Shown here piece by piece: positions 11,651 through 24,555 of a stretch of DNA of 64,000 nucleotides. The stretch comes from Pomacea canaliculata (lineage: Eukaryota > Mollusca > Gastropoda > Architaenioglossa > Ampullariidae). The notes under the pieces are model-generated. The model saw only the letters and a program-made list of their open reading frames with translations. It did not search any database and was not told the origin of the DNA. Position 1 is the first letter of the stretch, and the number at the start of each line of letters is the position of its first letter. The stretch lies in contig NC_037591.1 in assembly GCF_003073045.1 (NCBI RefSeq), forward strand, positions 29,228,537-29,292,536. The letters run 5' to 3'. The position numbers and the translations under genes were made by a program.

Positions 11651-13075
11651 TTGAAGAAACTATCAAGAATGGACGAGTGGCTAGATAAAAGGATGAACTG
11701 GGTAATATTTACTTTTATTTGTAAATTTATAGCCAGGTAACAAAAATAACACAAGGATAGCTACTGGACATTACAGATTGTTTTGGCCATGTGCAAATCC
11801 ATTACATAGTGCTACCAGGTCTTTTAAATACTACAACGGATCTTTTGCAAGATTACAAAAATACAAAAACTTCTGTAGAGGAATGTATTTCATCCTTTGA
11901 AGTAAAACAGTTGAAGAACTTGGTGTTGCTGCTGAAGATTAGTATCTGTCAACAGATGGTGAAGATAAAGCTAAATGAAGTTTGTTCTTTCTGACAGCGT
12001 TTTTGGGAATCACAATCTGCTAGAGGTGTTACTGCTGTTTCTGTGCCTTTCTTTTAGTACAAATATAATAATTAAACGATTTAAAACTGAAGTCCTATTA
12101 CCATAAAATAAGTCGGCTTAACTTCAAGGTTACATGCAAGTTTACCCTATGTAACTTGTAAACTCACCATGTTTACTCACAGTCATAAGCATTTGAAAAC
12201 TATTTGAGGAACGTGTAAACAGTAAGAAATAAATCACTTTTATTAAGGTACAGCTTAACTTTGACCTGACGTCATTTCATAAAATAAAAATAACTTTTCC
12301 GCAGCCATCGATATAACTCGGCAACGTCTACCTATTTTTTTTAAATGTTTAACATCCAACACATAACCACATGTACTATAAATTTCTATAGCATTTACAT
12401 AATGCAACATCACGAAACTGCTTCTTTGGATCAGTGTCCTGCATAATTGTCTTTTTATTGTTGTCCGCCATATGGCTACCATTGTGTATCATCACTGTGT
12501 CATTACATTTTACGTGTGACGGGAAGAGATTAGTCAAGGTTTGCTTTTTTTTTCTTTCAAAACTGTAACTTGGCTGCCCAACAACATGCTGTGTATTTAG
12601 AAACCTTGATTACATTGTGGATACACCTACCCAAGCTGTCATTTGTAAGTACGGCTACGTGGTCTTTGAGTAGGTCTGTACAATCCTGCCTGGTCTTTTA
12701 AACCACCAGTCAGTCAGGTAGGACAGCAACCAGTTCAAAACAGTTCCAAAGAGACCGAAAGCAACAAGAATTCACTGGAAAAAGTATGTCGCATCGAGTG
12801 TATCGAAGACGACAGACCAAGAAACTGTCGTAATTAGGTGTGATTTTTATAATTCTACCATTCATAAAAACGCATTCATGGTCCAAAAACGAGAAGAAAT
12901 ACATTTTAAAAAACATTAATACAATAATACGTATGTAAAAATCACTAAAAGACAGTAATTCATGTAGACGCATAGATTAGCAAAACTGATTTTTTTTTCT
13001 GTTTTTAGTTACGAGATGGGTTTTTTTTCTTTTTGGACACAATGAGACGAGAAGAAATCAAGTGTCTTCTACCTG
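11651..13075. other. P1 upstream region
   Basis: No coding gene is recognised. The region matches the P3 upstream region (35170-37230) in long blocks, for example the run beginning GAATGGACGAGTGGCT at 11668 and 35202. It also matches part of the P2 upstream region near 22060-22300. A second copy of the leader element sits at 12514-12538. Confidence 0.55.
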
Positions 13076-13197
13076 CGCATGACACCAAGCGATTAGCCAA
13101 GGTTTCACCACCAGCACCTGTCGACAATCATCAGTCGGCGAAGATTCAGTCCTCGTCTTTGGGAACAAACAGCACAAAGCCAACAGCCAGCATCACG

Positions 13198-16100
13198 ATG
13201 ACGGACGTACCGAAGGGTGAGATAAATTTTAAACTATTTTCAGCAGTGTTAGCAGTCGATGGATAGAGAGTGCAACTGATGAAAGTTACAGGGAAAAGAA
13301 GAATTATTGTTTCGGTAAGAAATATTTGTTAAATGTGTCACAGACTGTTGATCAGTAAATTTGAATTCGGAGTAAGATATTGCTAGCTCGAGGTTTGCCT
13401 TAACCTGAATGATAAAGTGCAGCACCAGCTCTGATAAAAAGAACTCTTATTTAGGGGCCTGTCTCGAGGCCATGCGAATTAGCCTACCTCGACTACATAA
13501 ATCTGCTATTTTCAGAAAGAAACTAAACTGCAGTGCAAGTGGCATTAAGGCAGCAAGCCTTGTAAATGTATCCCTTTGGTACCAAAGAAGACCCTGCCGA
13601 TAACTAAAGGTAAAATTAAAATTCACCTAATTGAACCAAAGGTATCACATAAGTCATCGAGAGTTTAACCTGAAACATAAAATCTTACAAAGTTCTAAAA
13701 TTATGTTCCCCCTTAATTTCAGGTCTCCAGAATGTATAACAGAGTAAAATCATGTTCCCCTTAGTTTCAGGTGTTCACAATGTGTGAATGTGTCTTTAAA
13801 TGTTCATCAAGTATTGTGTTATCCATACAGCACCTGCACTTTGTTCTCAAAGATGGAACCTCGCTGTAATGTGTTTCTTCGGCTTCCTTTTATCCTACGT
13901 TGTTCGTATGAACCTGAGTGTGGCCATCATCTGCATGGTGCGCGCGCCGCAAGTCAACGTCACTTCCGCGGATCAAAGAAACTTGGGAAAACACGGACTA
14001 ACCTCTGAAGTCAGCTCTGGTCTTCTGAATGTGACTGCAGACACCAAGACAGCAGAGGAGTATACAACTGATGAAAATTACTGCGGTCTGGAAATAATAA
14101 AACCAGCCTCATCTTCGAATGTAAAGAGAGTTTTATTCGTAACGGAATTCAAATTTTCAAGACCTTTTGAAGTCGATGTTTTTCTGATCTTTCCGTCTGG
14201 CTCTGTATGTCTGTGTGTTTGTCCTGTTATGTCGACCCCTTGTTTTGTATCTGTTTGTGTAACTGAATAATCTCGTTCCCTGTAAACATGTAGCTTTATG
14301 GCCTACATGCTCCATTACTTTGAGTATTCATTTGTGATTTGTTTTATTACTTTTGCATACTTTCCCTGTCGCATTTGTTTTTCTCTTTAATTACCAATAA
14401 ACCTTTATTAATCGTTATTTTCATTCGTGAAATATTTTGTTCGAAACTTAAGAAGTGAGCTTTTTTTCAGAATGGTGAATTTGACTGGGATAAGAGGACG
14501 CAATCTCTGCTTTTGGCCATGTATTTCTACGGGTATGTGACAGCATCATTTTGTACTTATCATCTTTAATTGAGAAATTGGAAATCTAGAATACTAACTG
14601 CTTTCATTAGTAGGAAAAATATTAATTGTCTAAAGCGGATGACAACGCAAGAGAGATCCAAAAATATGAAATAACTCTCCTTCCTTCCGCTCAAGGTTCT
14701 CAAAAACTAGATTTTCAAATGTCATCAACATCTGAAAGGTTCCAATAGAAAATATTAAATTGCTGGTTAAAAATAAAATATGAATCACGTAAACATTTAT
14801 TTTTTGGTAATAGGTACATTTTCACTCAAATTCCGGGTGGCTGGCTGGCCGGTCGCTACGGTGGGCGGCGTGTGTGGGCGGTCAGTCAAACCATCTGTGC
14901 CCTCAGTACCCTGGCCACGCCCCTCGCTGCACGTGCCCATGTCTACCTGGTCTACGCCCTCAGGTTTCTCCTGGGATTAGCTGCGGTTAGTTTAAGATAT
15001 GCTCCAGGGTTATGAAAGCTTATTTCATGATAATTTATAGAATGATCTCAAAAAGTGACTGAATGCAGGAACAAATTATCTAAATGTTTATGTTGTCATC
15101 GTAATTTATCTATGACGCTCGATCAAAGCAGTTTTCTTAATGAGCTACTCAGAAAGATGGCGACTTGACTGTTGGTTCTCTAACTTTCTACAGTAAACAT
15201 GTCATATACTTTTGTTGTTTTCGATGTTAATATCTCACTTGCAGCCTTTGTATAATTTAGGGTGTTCTACGATATCTTCCAGGGTGTATCGACTCCCTGC
15301 GTTTTCTCCATCATGGGCAGGTGGGCTCCGAAGCTGGAGAGAAGCAAACTAATGTCATTCTGCATCACTGGTGAAATAAAAATAGTTGTTTGTACTAATT
15401 ACAGTCACTGTTGCCATTTAAATAAACAGCAGTCGTGTCTGGTTAGATTAGCGATAATTGTAAATATGTGTGTGTGTGTGGGTGTTTGGGTGTTTGTTGT
15501 ACGTGGGACGAGTCAAGATAAGCAGATTGTTCACTAATTAACTTGTCCTTCTGTTCTAAAGGATTTTCAGCTGGAAATATTCTGACCTTTTCGCTGTCCG
15601 CCCTTCTGTGTGTTTATGGGTTTGACAACGGCTGGGGCTCCATATTCTACCTGTCTGGTAGTAAACACTTCTGTCTATATTTCATACTTAGATAGAAAGC
15701 TAGCAGGATAACTGAAATAGGTTCATAAGATGGAGACTTAGTTACCTTTCTCTTTATTATTGAACATAGTTTGCAAATTAAAATATTTCAATTTTTTGGC
15801 TGATTGTGCAAAAATTTATTTTGATTTTGTAATGATTATTAATTATGGAGAAATCTAGTATAACTGTTATGAAAAATGTATTGTAGGTGTAGGTAACCTC
15901 CTGTGGGTCGTGGTATGGTGTATAGTGACGGCCGACACACCAGCTCAACACAAGAGGATCAGCGAGGTGGAAAGGAACTACATACAGAGTTCCATTGGTG
16001 ACACCCTCGAGAAAAAAGTACTGCCCTCGTTATTATTTAAAATCATCATTGTCTTTTATTGTGTACACCATTCTCATGTAACAAAAATGGCCGGTATAGA

Positions 16101-19100
16101 GTTAATGAGACAGAAACTGGGATTTTTGAGATTTTGTTGTTTTATTTCATTCTTTCAGTTTACTTCTCTTGTCATTCACATTAGTTTCAGCGGCAAGGAT
16201 TATAAAACTGGCGAATATATAATGATCATGATCTAAAAGTGACCGTTCAATACATCTCACTCATGAAGTGTGACACACAGAGGAGGGGAGGGCGAGAGGG
16301 AGGAAGCAAGTGTGTTTCTCGGACTCAGAAAGACAGGGAGAGCGGATTACACTTGTACTGCGAGACGTAGATGTAAAATAGTTTATTTCTCTCTAATGTA
16401 CTGTGTTTTTATTCCATTTAGGAAATCTTGCCAACGCCATGGAGAGGTATTTTTACATCAGCTCCTTTCTGGGCGTGTGTTGTTGCTGAAATTTGTAGTA
16501 CATACACTGCATATACACTACAGACGTCACTTCCTGCTTTTATGAAGGAGTCATTGAAATTTGATATCAAACAGGTACAGTCCGGTCATCTGAAAAAAAA
16601 ATTAAGCTCACTGGAGCTTACAGAACAAAATATGAATGTACTTCGCATAAGACATAACTTGTTAGCATTAGAACAACTTATGTATCTGTGTGCAGTGTTA
16701 ATGCGTGAGAGAGAGAGAGACACTTGTAGCCGACTGAAAGTTGAGTGTAAAGAGTTGGCGGGCAGGGTTCACTCTTTGAGTGATCAACACATCGGTTTTA
16801 CAATCCAGGTTTTGTGGATCTTTAACCTGTTTCTTTCAGAACGGAGTTCTATCGGCCTTGCCCTACCTGTGTCAAGCAGTGATGTCCACCTTGTCGGGGC
16901 AAGTGGCGGACACGTTGAGAAACAGGGACATCCTCAGCACCAAGAACACCAGAAAGCTCTTCTATTTTGTGGGTATGGTCATATCTGGGACTTCTTATAC
17001 TGTAAGGCTGAGTAGAGCTCTAGATTTTTCTTTGTAATCTGTAATAATTATTGTGTACATCACGAAGTGCATACTAATAGTAAATCACCTCTAGTTAATA
17101 CCTGTACAACATCAAGTCATACACTACGTCTTAGATTTTTGTTTTGCCAGTCTGCTGTCCAGTTGTTTGGGAGCATCTCTAGGGAGTAGTCAGCCAGCAT
17201 GGGAGAGGACATTTTTCCCTGGTATCTTTTTTCATTAAATCCACCAGACATCGAAGAAGCAGCGAGAGACCTACCGATCAACTGCAACAAACCAACCAAA
17301 ACCGAGATCAGAAGAGCCATAACACAACTGAAGAATAGTAAAGCCCCAGGACCAGACGAGATACCAGCAGAGGCACTGAAGGCCGATCCTGACCTATCCG
17401 TCAACATGTTGCACAGACTGTTTGAGAGGGTTTGGAAAGAGGAACAGGTCCCGGCAGACTGGAAAGAAGGACATCTCATAAAGATCCCCAAGAAGGGGGA
17501 CCTCAGCCGATGCGAGAACTACAGAGGCATCACTCTTTTGTCCGTGCCTGGCAAGGTCTTCAACAGAGTCATACTGGAGAGACTGAAGGGCCCAGTGGAC
17601 CAGATACTTCGAGAGCAGCAGGCAGGCTTCAGACAAGACCGATCATGCACAGACCAGATAGCAACACTGCGGATCATCGTAGAACAGTCTATAGAGTGGA
17701 ACTCGCCTCTCTACGTCAATTTCGTGGATTACGAGAAGGCATTCGACAGTGTGGACCGAGAGACGCTGTGGAAACTGCTGAGACACTATGGCATCCCGAG
17801 GAAGATCGTCAACCTGATCCGCAACTCATATGAGGGAATGACGTGCCGAGTAGTGCATGAAAGACAGCTAACAAGAAGCTTCGAGGTGAGGACAGGGGTC
17901 AGGCAAGGCTGCCTGCTTTCACCGTTGCTGTTCCTGATCGCAATCGACTGGGTGATGAAGCAAGCCACCAATGAAAGGCGAAATGGAATCCAGTGGACTC
18001 TGTGGAACCAACTAGACGACCTTGACTTTGCAGACGATCTGGCACTCCTGTCCCACAGCCACCGACAGATGCAAGAAAAGACATCAGAGATCCAGTCAGC
18101 CTCGGCACAAGTGGGGCTACACATCCATAAGGGCAAGACCAAGATCCTGAAGGTCAACACTGACTGTCAAGAGCCAATCAGGTTGGATGGGGAGCCGCTA
18201 GAAGAAGTCGACACCTTTACCTACCTCGGGAGTGTGGTGGACAAACAGGGAGGGACAGACGCGGATGTAAAGACAAGGATTAACAAGGCAAGAGGCGCTT
18301 TCATAAAGCTTGGAAGGGTCTGGAACTCCGGGAGCATAGGCTACACGACAAAGATCCGTCTCTTCAACTCCAACGTCAAGTCAGTCCTACTATACGGAGC
18401 AGAAACGTGAAGGACGACCAAGGGCACAACAAAGAAGATCCAAACGTTTGTGAACCAGTGCCTGCGCAGAATCCTCAGAATTCACTGGCCAGAGAGAATA
18501 AGCAACACCGACCTGTGGCAGAGAACGAAACAACAGCCTATAGAGGAGGAAATCCTGCGGAGAAGATGGGGTTGGCTAGGACACACCTTAAGGAAACCAA
18601 CACCCAACGTCACAAGACAGTCGCTGACATGGAACCCCCAGGGAAAGAGAAAGCGAGGAAGGCCGAGAAACACCTGGAGACGGGACCTCGCCGCCGACAC
18701 CAAGCTCACCGGATTTGGATGGGGTCAGCTGGTGACGGTAGCCCAAGACAGGAGGCGTTGGAGGGCGGTCGTCGATGGCCTATGCACCAGGAGGGGCGAA
18801 GGGCATAACTGAACTGAACTGATCTTTTTTCATTGTTGCGAAATCTTGATGAAAACGTTCGCCATCCAAACCACAGTTATTAGGAAAGAAATCCAGACAG
18901 AAATAAGGGAAAAGAATCTGTAGAGACATACTGCAGCCCAGTTTCTGATACTTCATAAGCATGTATTCTACAAGTTCCTTCTTGTTCTCTGCACTAACAT
19001 TCCAGAGAAAGTTTAGTGTTTATAAGAGTTTACAAGTGTAAGTGATACAACACTTCACATTCAGAAATCTGACAGAAGCTTTTGTACTCCTAACAGCGTC

Positions 19101-20083
19101 CTTTGGATCCGCCACATGCATCGTGTCTGCTGGCTACGTGAGTTGTACTCAGCGACCCCTGGCGGTGTTCCTGCTGTGCCTTTGTCTTTGTTTCCATGGC
19201 TTGAGCAGCGTCAGCTTTTTTGTCAATCACTTTGATCTCGCCCCTAGGTAAGAAACTTATTATTAGAAATAAAGATAACAGCAAATGAAGCGGTAGTTCT
19301 GAACGTTGTAAAAAAAATTAATTGACCGCAGTGAGATTTTCAAGTTTGAGATACTCATGACAGATTTTTCAGGTGGGCTAAGTATGTTCCATCACACAGG
19401 TATCCAAATTGATAGTGGTTGTGCATTCGGTTTGAACCATGCGTACAAGCAGGATACATGCCATACATGTCCCATTAGTCTTTGTTATAACTAAGTTACC
19501 TCTTCCGAGATTATGAAGGTCAAAATTGAACAAGACACGCGGTGAATGCGATGTTATGTCCTGATGACATCCTAGTTTGCTTACATCTGATTCGTGTCAT
19601 TTTCTGTGCTGTACAGTCTTACTTCTCCGTCATTTTCAATTTATTTTTGTGTATAACAAGACATGCTGGGGTGACATCTGCCATATCGAACACGGTAGCC
19701 ACGGCATCTGGCATGGTCGCGCCGCTGGTGGTTGGAGCCCTGACGCCAAACGTGAGTAAACTGCAAGAAATGTTTTGACCAGATATGGCAAATGTCATTA
19801 GTCAATGCTTTAACATGTGTTGTTACTCTCATCTAATTCTACATCTCTATTGCATAATTACCATCTTTTTTCTGTGGACCTAACTCAGAGAACAGCTGAA
19901 GAATGGCGTCACGTGTTCTACGTCTTCGCCGCTGTGTCCGTTGTGGGAGCGATGGTGTACGGCATCTTTGCGGAGGGAGAGTTACAGAGCTGGGCGGCTC
20001 CTCCACCTGTGGACGACACTGTAAAGGAAGAAAGCGCTAAACTGGAAGACGACAGCGAGAATGATGCTCATACCATCTTCTAG
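13198..20083 (+). CDS. SLC17 (sialin-like) anion transporter P1, intact
   Basis: A complete 12-exon gene for a 526-aa multipass transporter. Exons: 13198-13216, 13831-14120, 14471-14532, 14814-14985, 15283-15370, 15562-15657, 15887-16017, 16422-16574, 16840-16972, 19097-19247, 19661-19751 and 19889-20083. All introns have GT-AG ends and the frame is continuous. Features in order: R14 in SQRW; helix 1 with R32 in VVRMNLSVAI; a luminal loop with NVTS sites (res. 45-105); FTQIPGGWLAGRYGG in helix 2; LRFLLGLAAGV at the end of helix 4; WAPKLERSKLM; HKRISEVERNYIQSSI in the central loop; LPAFMKESLKFD; HAGVTSAISNT; helix 12 and FAEGELQSW near the C terminus. SLC17 members move organic or inorganic anions. 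No lysosomal dileucine motif is seen in the short N terminus, so a cell-surface location is possible. The start matches the other copies. Intron 9 holds a retrotransposon (17237-18821). Substrate unknown. Confidence 0.9.
17117..17236 (-). pseudogene. Antisense repeat-derived ORF relic in P1 intron 9 (right half at 18835-18965)
   Basis: On the minus strand, reading 18965 to 18835 and then 17236 to 17117, the frame gives GERFHQDFATMKK and then RYQGKMSSPMLADYS. The non-LTR element at 17237-18821 has split it. The same relic is uninterrupted in P2 (28083-28313) and P3 (42820-43068) intron 9. I recall similar GERFHQD and MLADYCW words in repeat-associated ORFs of many invertebrates, but cannot name the family. 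Confidence 0.45.
17237..18821 (+). mobile_element. 5'-truncated non-LTR retrotransposon with reverse transcriptase
   Basis: The element is 1585 bp and flanked by identical 13-bp copies of ATCTTTTTTCATT (17224-17236 and 18822-18834). It encodes the reverse transcriptase part of a non-LTR element: KAPGPDEIPAEALK, YRGITLLSVPGKVF, QAGFRQDRSCTDQ, FVDYEKAFDSVD, GVRQGCLLSPLLF, FADDLALLSHS (catalytic DD), then the C-terminal WGWLGHTLRKP and GKRKRGRPRNTWRRD blocks. The endonuclease half is missing. A TGA at 18408-18410 stands where a Trp (AETW) is expected; the frame then runs on to 18812. The 3' end is a short tandem AACTG repeat. It lies in sense orientation in P1 intron 9. The Met at 17199 and about the next 12 residues come from host intron, not the element. 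Clade not assigned, possibly RTE-related. Confidence 0.88.
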
Positions 20084-20463
20084 TGAATAGACGTTTCTGT
20101 AGGGGACGTCACCCAAAACTTACGATGATCTTGTGTCCCCACAAAAGAAGAGCACCATCATTTAGCAGCCACAAAAGTAGAATCTAAGTAATATCTCTTT
20201 TTATATTTAAAAAAGTTGGACAAGTTGAACTGTTTACACTTTATACGACAAAAGAAATGTGATGAACTATTAATTGAACCTGTTTTAAACTCTATAGAAG
20301 AAAGATATTTAGGAAGCAAGAATTTGCTTACGCTGTGTACAGGAGACCAAATTTGTCGGAAATTTCACAAGTTTATTTTCTCTGACACACATTGTCACAT
20401 CCAGACCCCTACATGCATTAAAGAAATGAGCATAAATATACTTGAAGGCTCTATGAATGTGGA

Positions 20464-20469
20464 AATAAA
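20464..20469 (+). terminator. Polyadenylation signal AATAAA of P1
   Basis: AATAAA lies about 380 bases after the P1 stop codon. The same context (GGAAATAAAG) is kept at the matching place behind P2 (31017-31022), which supports use as the 3' end signal. Confidence 0.5.
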
Positions 20470-20946
20470 GTGAGAAACAAAGCAGCATTATGTATAAATC
20501 GTCAGGTATGCATTCCATTTGAAATGAGTGTCTCTGATAGTAAATAATAAATTGCTTACTCTTTTGGCCTACATCAATAAAAATTGCGACGTAGAACATT
20601 TTGGACACACAGCCTTGCATGTTATAAACATCTATCTCTTGAAATAATATGTGGCACATATTCTCTTTGTAAAGCTCGATTTTTATTTATTGTGGCATTT
20701 TGTATGCAATATTTAACTCACTTGCCTTCACCTAGCTGTAAATATTTACTTCATCTGTCATTCTCAATAGGAGATCTACCTGAGTGCAAAAGGTGACATG
20801 GGGAGAATTATTGTTTGGTCATTTGGTCATTTGGTCATATTACATGTTTTTGTGGGTATGTGGCCTTACCTTGTTACCTTGTATGAATGTCTGTCTGTGT
20901 TCTTTGCACTATGTGTGTCAAGCGGTTATGCTCTCATTGTAGGAGC

Positions 20947-21018
20947 AGGCGGCAGACAAGTTAAGAGAATGGTATGTTTTCTGAGCCAAGAACACGAGAA
21001 TTTTTTTGTTTTTTCAGG
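20947..21018 (+). pseudogene. Relic of SLC17 exon 9 downstream of P1
   Basis: The run GCAGGCGGCAGACAAGTTAA followed by GAGAATGG and AGCCAAGAACACGAGAA matches the exon 9 segment for GQVADRLRER...STKNTRKLF. A donor-like GGGTA follows. The frame is broken. A better preserved copy lies at 44934-44998 behind P3. Confidence 0.6.
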
Positions 21019-21075
21019 GTACACTCTAAAGTAGGGCATCTTCAATATTAAAGCTGTGTAGAGCTGATTTTAGAT

Positions 21076-21262
21076 CAGTAGTTCTTAACCTTGTTTGAGG
21101 TACCGAACCCACAAGTTTCATATGCACATTCACCGAACCCTTCTTTAGTGTCATCACGAATTGCGGGTGTGTCTTGACCTCCGTGGCGGAGGCTCCGCCG
21201 AACCCCTGAGACCGACTCACTGAACCCCTAGGGTTCGATCGAACCCCGATGAAGAACCACTG
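21076..21262. mobile_element. Short hAT-like element (CAGTAGTTCTT / AAGAACCACTG ends)
   Basis: The ends are imperfect inverted repeats (CAGTAGTTCTTAACC at the left; reverse complement of the right end CAGTGGTTCTTCATC). The interior repeats the word CCGAACCC. No clear target duplication is seen, so the boundaries are approximate. Confidence 0.5.
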
Positions 21263-21393
21263 GGATAGGGGCTATGGCATGTGATGCAATTCAACATCGG
21301 AACAGGCCTCGTTGAAGTCGTCGAAGCGCTGTACAATAGCTGAAAGAGTTTAGTACTGATGAACAACCAAATAGCAGCTTACTGTCTCACCAC

Positions 21394-21760
21394 AGTATGC
21401 ATACGTCAATGATGTACTTCATCAGCCGTGTTTTTTAATATCTCCTTGGAAAACATCATGCTCAAAGCTCTCAACGACCATCTCAGTTGTTGGAAGACCA
21501 ATTTATACTTCGCAGACGAGATAGCTCTGTCATTAAGCACTAACGAAAAACTGTAAAACATCAACAGACTGACAGACTGTTCAAATGCATATGGAATGGA
21601 GACAAACATTGAAAAGAGCAAAGTTATGGTCAATTGAAGCGGCAAAGCAGAGATCTTTCTGAAAGGGGCTCAGCTCGAAGTGGTAAGCAGCTTCAAATAC
21701 TTGGGAGCCACCCTCTCCAAGGAAGGCAGCTCCACGCAAGATATCCGCGTCAGGGTTATC
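21394..21760 (+). mobile_element. Degenerate non-LTR reverse transcriptase fragment
   Basis: With frame breaks the plus strand reads ENIMLKALNDHL, LYFADEIALSLSTNEKL (a decayed FADDIALL palm motif), RLTDCSNAYGMETNIEKSK and VVSSFKYLGATLSKEGSS. The order is that of the palm and thumb of a non-LTR reverse transcriptase. In-frame stops follow NEKL and VMVN. It is older and from a different lineage than the element at 17237. Just downstream is a run of three short GGGCTGTACAA repeats (21779-21823). Confidence 0.65.
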
Positions 21761-21962
21761 TTATGAACCTCAATGACTGGGCTGTACAAATGACTGGGCT
21801 GTACAATGGCTGGGCTGTACAACTGCTGACTATTGCACACAATAGGCAAGAATCGCGGGCCCTGTCATCTTTTGCGTGCATCTATGTGCCCCCGCCCTTC
21901 ACCCCCAACGACAAGTGCAGGTCAACGAACGACTGACTCACAGACTCATTGACCGATATAAT

Positions 21963-22583
21963 GTAAACATCTCTCATTTGTAGTCATCATGTGTTACAAC
22001 GCGAAACTTTTTTTTTTTTTTTTGATCATCCTTGCATAATCTTTTTTTCTATTGCTGTCCACGGCATGCCAACTGTGTCACTAAGTTTTACATGTGACTA
22101 GAAGAGATTAGTCAAGGTATGTTTTTGTTCTTTTAATTACGAGCTGTAACCTGGTTGCCCAACAACATGCTGTGTATGTAGAAACCTTGATTACACTTGG
22201 GGTAGTCCTACCCAAGCTGTCATTAGCGAGTACGGGCTAAAATGATGACTAGGTGGTCTTTGCGGAGGTTCATTCAATCCTGCCTGCAGGGCTCCTCTGT
22301 CAAAAACACTAGTTTTGCTGGTCAACGTGACGAGATCGTCCGTAGTTTCATCATATAAGTCAAACACAGAACTTCTAAGTAACTTATAAAAGAAATTGTA
22401 GAAACTGAGGTCATGTTAAGCAAACACTGTTTTACTAAATACATTATCTGAGACAAAAGGAAGCCTTTACATACATGTAATATTGCAAAAGTAGCTGATT
22501 GTACAAAGTGAACAAAACAGTTCAGAGATGTTAATTTTTTTCTGATGACAATGTAACTAGAACGAAGCTTGTGTCTTCTACTT
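21963..22583. other. P2 upstream region
   Basis: No gene is seen. The block around 22060-22300, including a second leader-element copy at 22092-22116, is duplicated upstream of P1 (12440-12700) and P3 (35770-36070). Confidence 0.5.
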
Positions 22584-24555
22584 GCGCATGACAGCAAGCA
22601 ATTAGCCAAGGTGTGTGCATGCTTTGATTTTCGATGTTACATCTTGAGTATCAGTTTCAACTCCAGTAACTGTAGACTTATCGTCAGTCGGCGACCTTTC
22701 AGTCCTCGTCATTGGGAACAAACAGCACAAAGCCAACAGCCAGCATCGCGATGACGGTCGTACCAAAGGGTGAGATATATTTTAAACTATTTTTTACAGT
22801 ATCAGCAGTCGATAGATGGAGCGTGTAACTGATTAAATTCACAGGCAAAAAAAGAATTGTAGTTTTTATAAGAAATGTTTCTTGAACATGTCAGTGAGCT
22901 TAAATTCGCAACTTTTCTGAACAAGTAAGGACAAAGAAGAAGTGCAGCCTCTCTATATCTACGCTCTCTGATTAGCCTACCTCCGCTGAATAAATCTGCT
23001 ATTCGCAAAAAGGGACTGCACTGCAATGCAAATGGAATTATGATAGGCAAGCCCAGAACATTTATCTCTTTGGTACCAAAGAAGACCATGCCGATAACTA
23101 AAGGTAAAATTAAAATTCGCCGAATTGAACAAAAGCGACCACATAAGTCATCGAGAGTTTAACTTGAAACATAAAATCTTCTTCCGTTGTAAAATTATTT
23201 TCCCTTAGTTTAAGTTCTTCAGAATGTATAAATGAGTAAAATCATTTTCCCCTTAGTTTGAGATCTTCACAATGTGTGAATAAATCTTTTAATGTTCATC
23301 AAGTACTTTGTTATCCGTACAGCACCTGTACTTTGTTCTCAAAGATGGAACCTCGCTGTAATGTGTTTCTTCGGCTTGTTCTTCACCTACGTTTTACGTA
23401 TGAACCTGAGTGTGGCCATCATCTGCATGGTGCGCGCGCCGCAAGTCAACGTCACTTCCGTGGATCACAGACACTTGGGAAAACACGGACTCACCTCTGA
23501 AGTCAGCACTGGTCTTCCGAATGTGACTGCAGACACCAAGACAGCAGAGGAGTATACAACTGATGAAAATGATTGTGGTCTGGAAATAATGAAACCAGTC
23601 TCATCTTGGAATGTGAGGATAATTTAAGTCGCGAGTGGTGGCTCTTGTTCCTTCTTTTGAGTTTTCAATCCGTGAGCAGATTTATTCGTCACGGCTCTAA
23701 AATTAAAGACCCCTTTAAGAACTTTTTAGGTAGATGTTATTTTGCCCTTTTGTCTGGTTCTGTTTTTGTCCTGATATATGTCCATCCCTTATTCCGTGTT
23801 TTTCTTGTGTCTGTCTTTTTTTTCTCTGTCTGCCAATATCTTTCACTGTCAATATATATATATGTTCCAGGCCTACATTCGATTTGTAAAAAATATTTTG
23901 AGTATTATTTGTGTTTTATTTAATTCATTTTCACACATTTTTCTATCACATTTGTTTGTTCTTTAATTATACAATACGTCGACTTTTTTATTCGTGAAAT
24001 AATTTGTTTAAAATCTAAGAAGTGAGCTTTTTTCAGAATGGCGAATTTGACTGGGATAAGGGGACACAATCTCTGCTTTTGGCCATGTATTTCTATGGGT
24101 ATGTAACAGCATACTTTTGTACTCATCATCTTGAACTAAGAGAAGAATTTGAAATATAGACTATCAACTGATTTTATTACTAGGGAAAAAATAAATTGTG
24201 AGTAGTTGATCACAACGTAGGAGATATCCAGACATTTAAAGCGAGATAACTCTTCATCATTCGGCTCAAGGTTCTCAAAAATTCAGATTTCAAATGTTAT
24301 CAACATCTTATGGGTTGAAATAGGTTAAAAGATAAAAGATAAATTATGTAAACATTTCTTTTTGGTAATAGGTACATTTTCACTCAAATTCCGGGTGGTT
24401 GGCTGGCCGGTCGCTACGGTGGGCGGTGTGTGTGGGGGGTCAGTCAAACCATCTGTGCCCTCAGTACCCTGGCCACGCCCCTCGCTGCACGTGCCCATGT
24501 CTACCTGGTCTACGCCCTCAGGTTTCTCCTGGGACTAGCTGCGGTTAGTTTTAGT

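Noticed and set aside
13033..13197. In-frame upstream ATG that would add 55 residues to P1
   Set aside because: P1 and P3 are open upstream, but the P2 counterpart is out of frame and the peptide is not kept outside the leader element. The MTxVPK start is shared by the closest copies.
17199..17236. Met at 17199 as true start of the reverse transcriptase
   Set aside because: The bases before 17237 are host intron shared with P3 and lie outside the target duplication.
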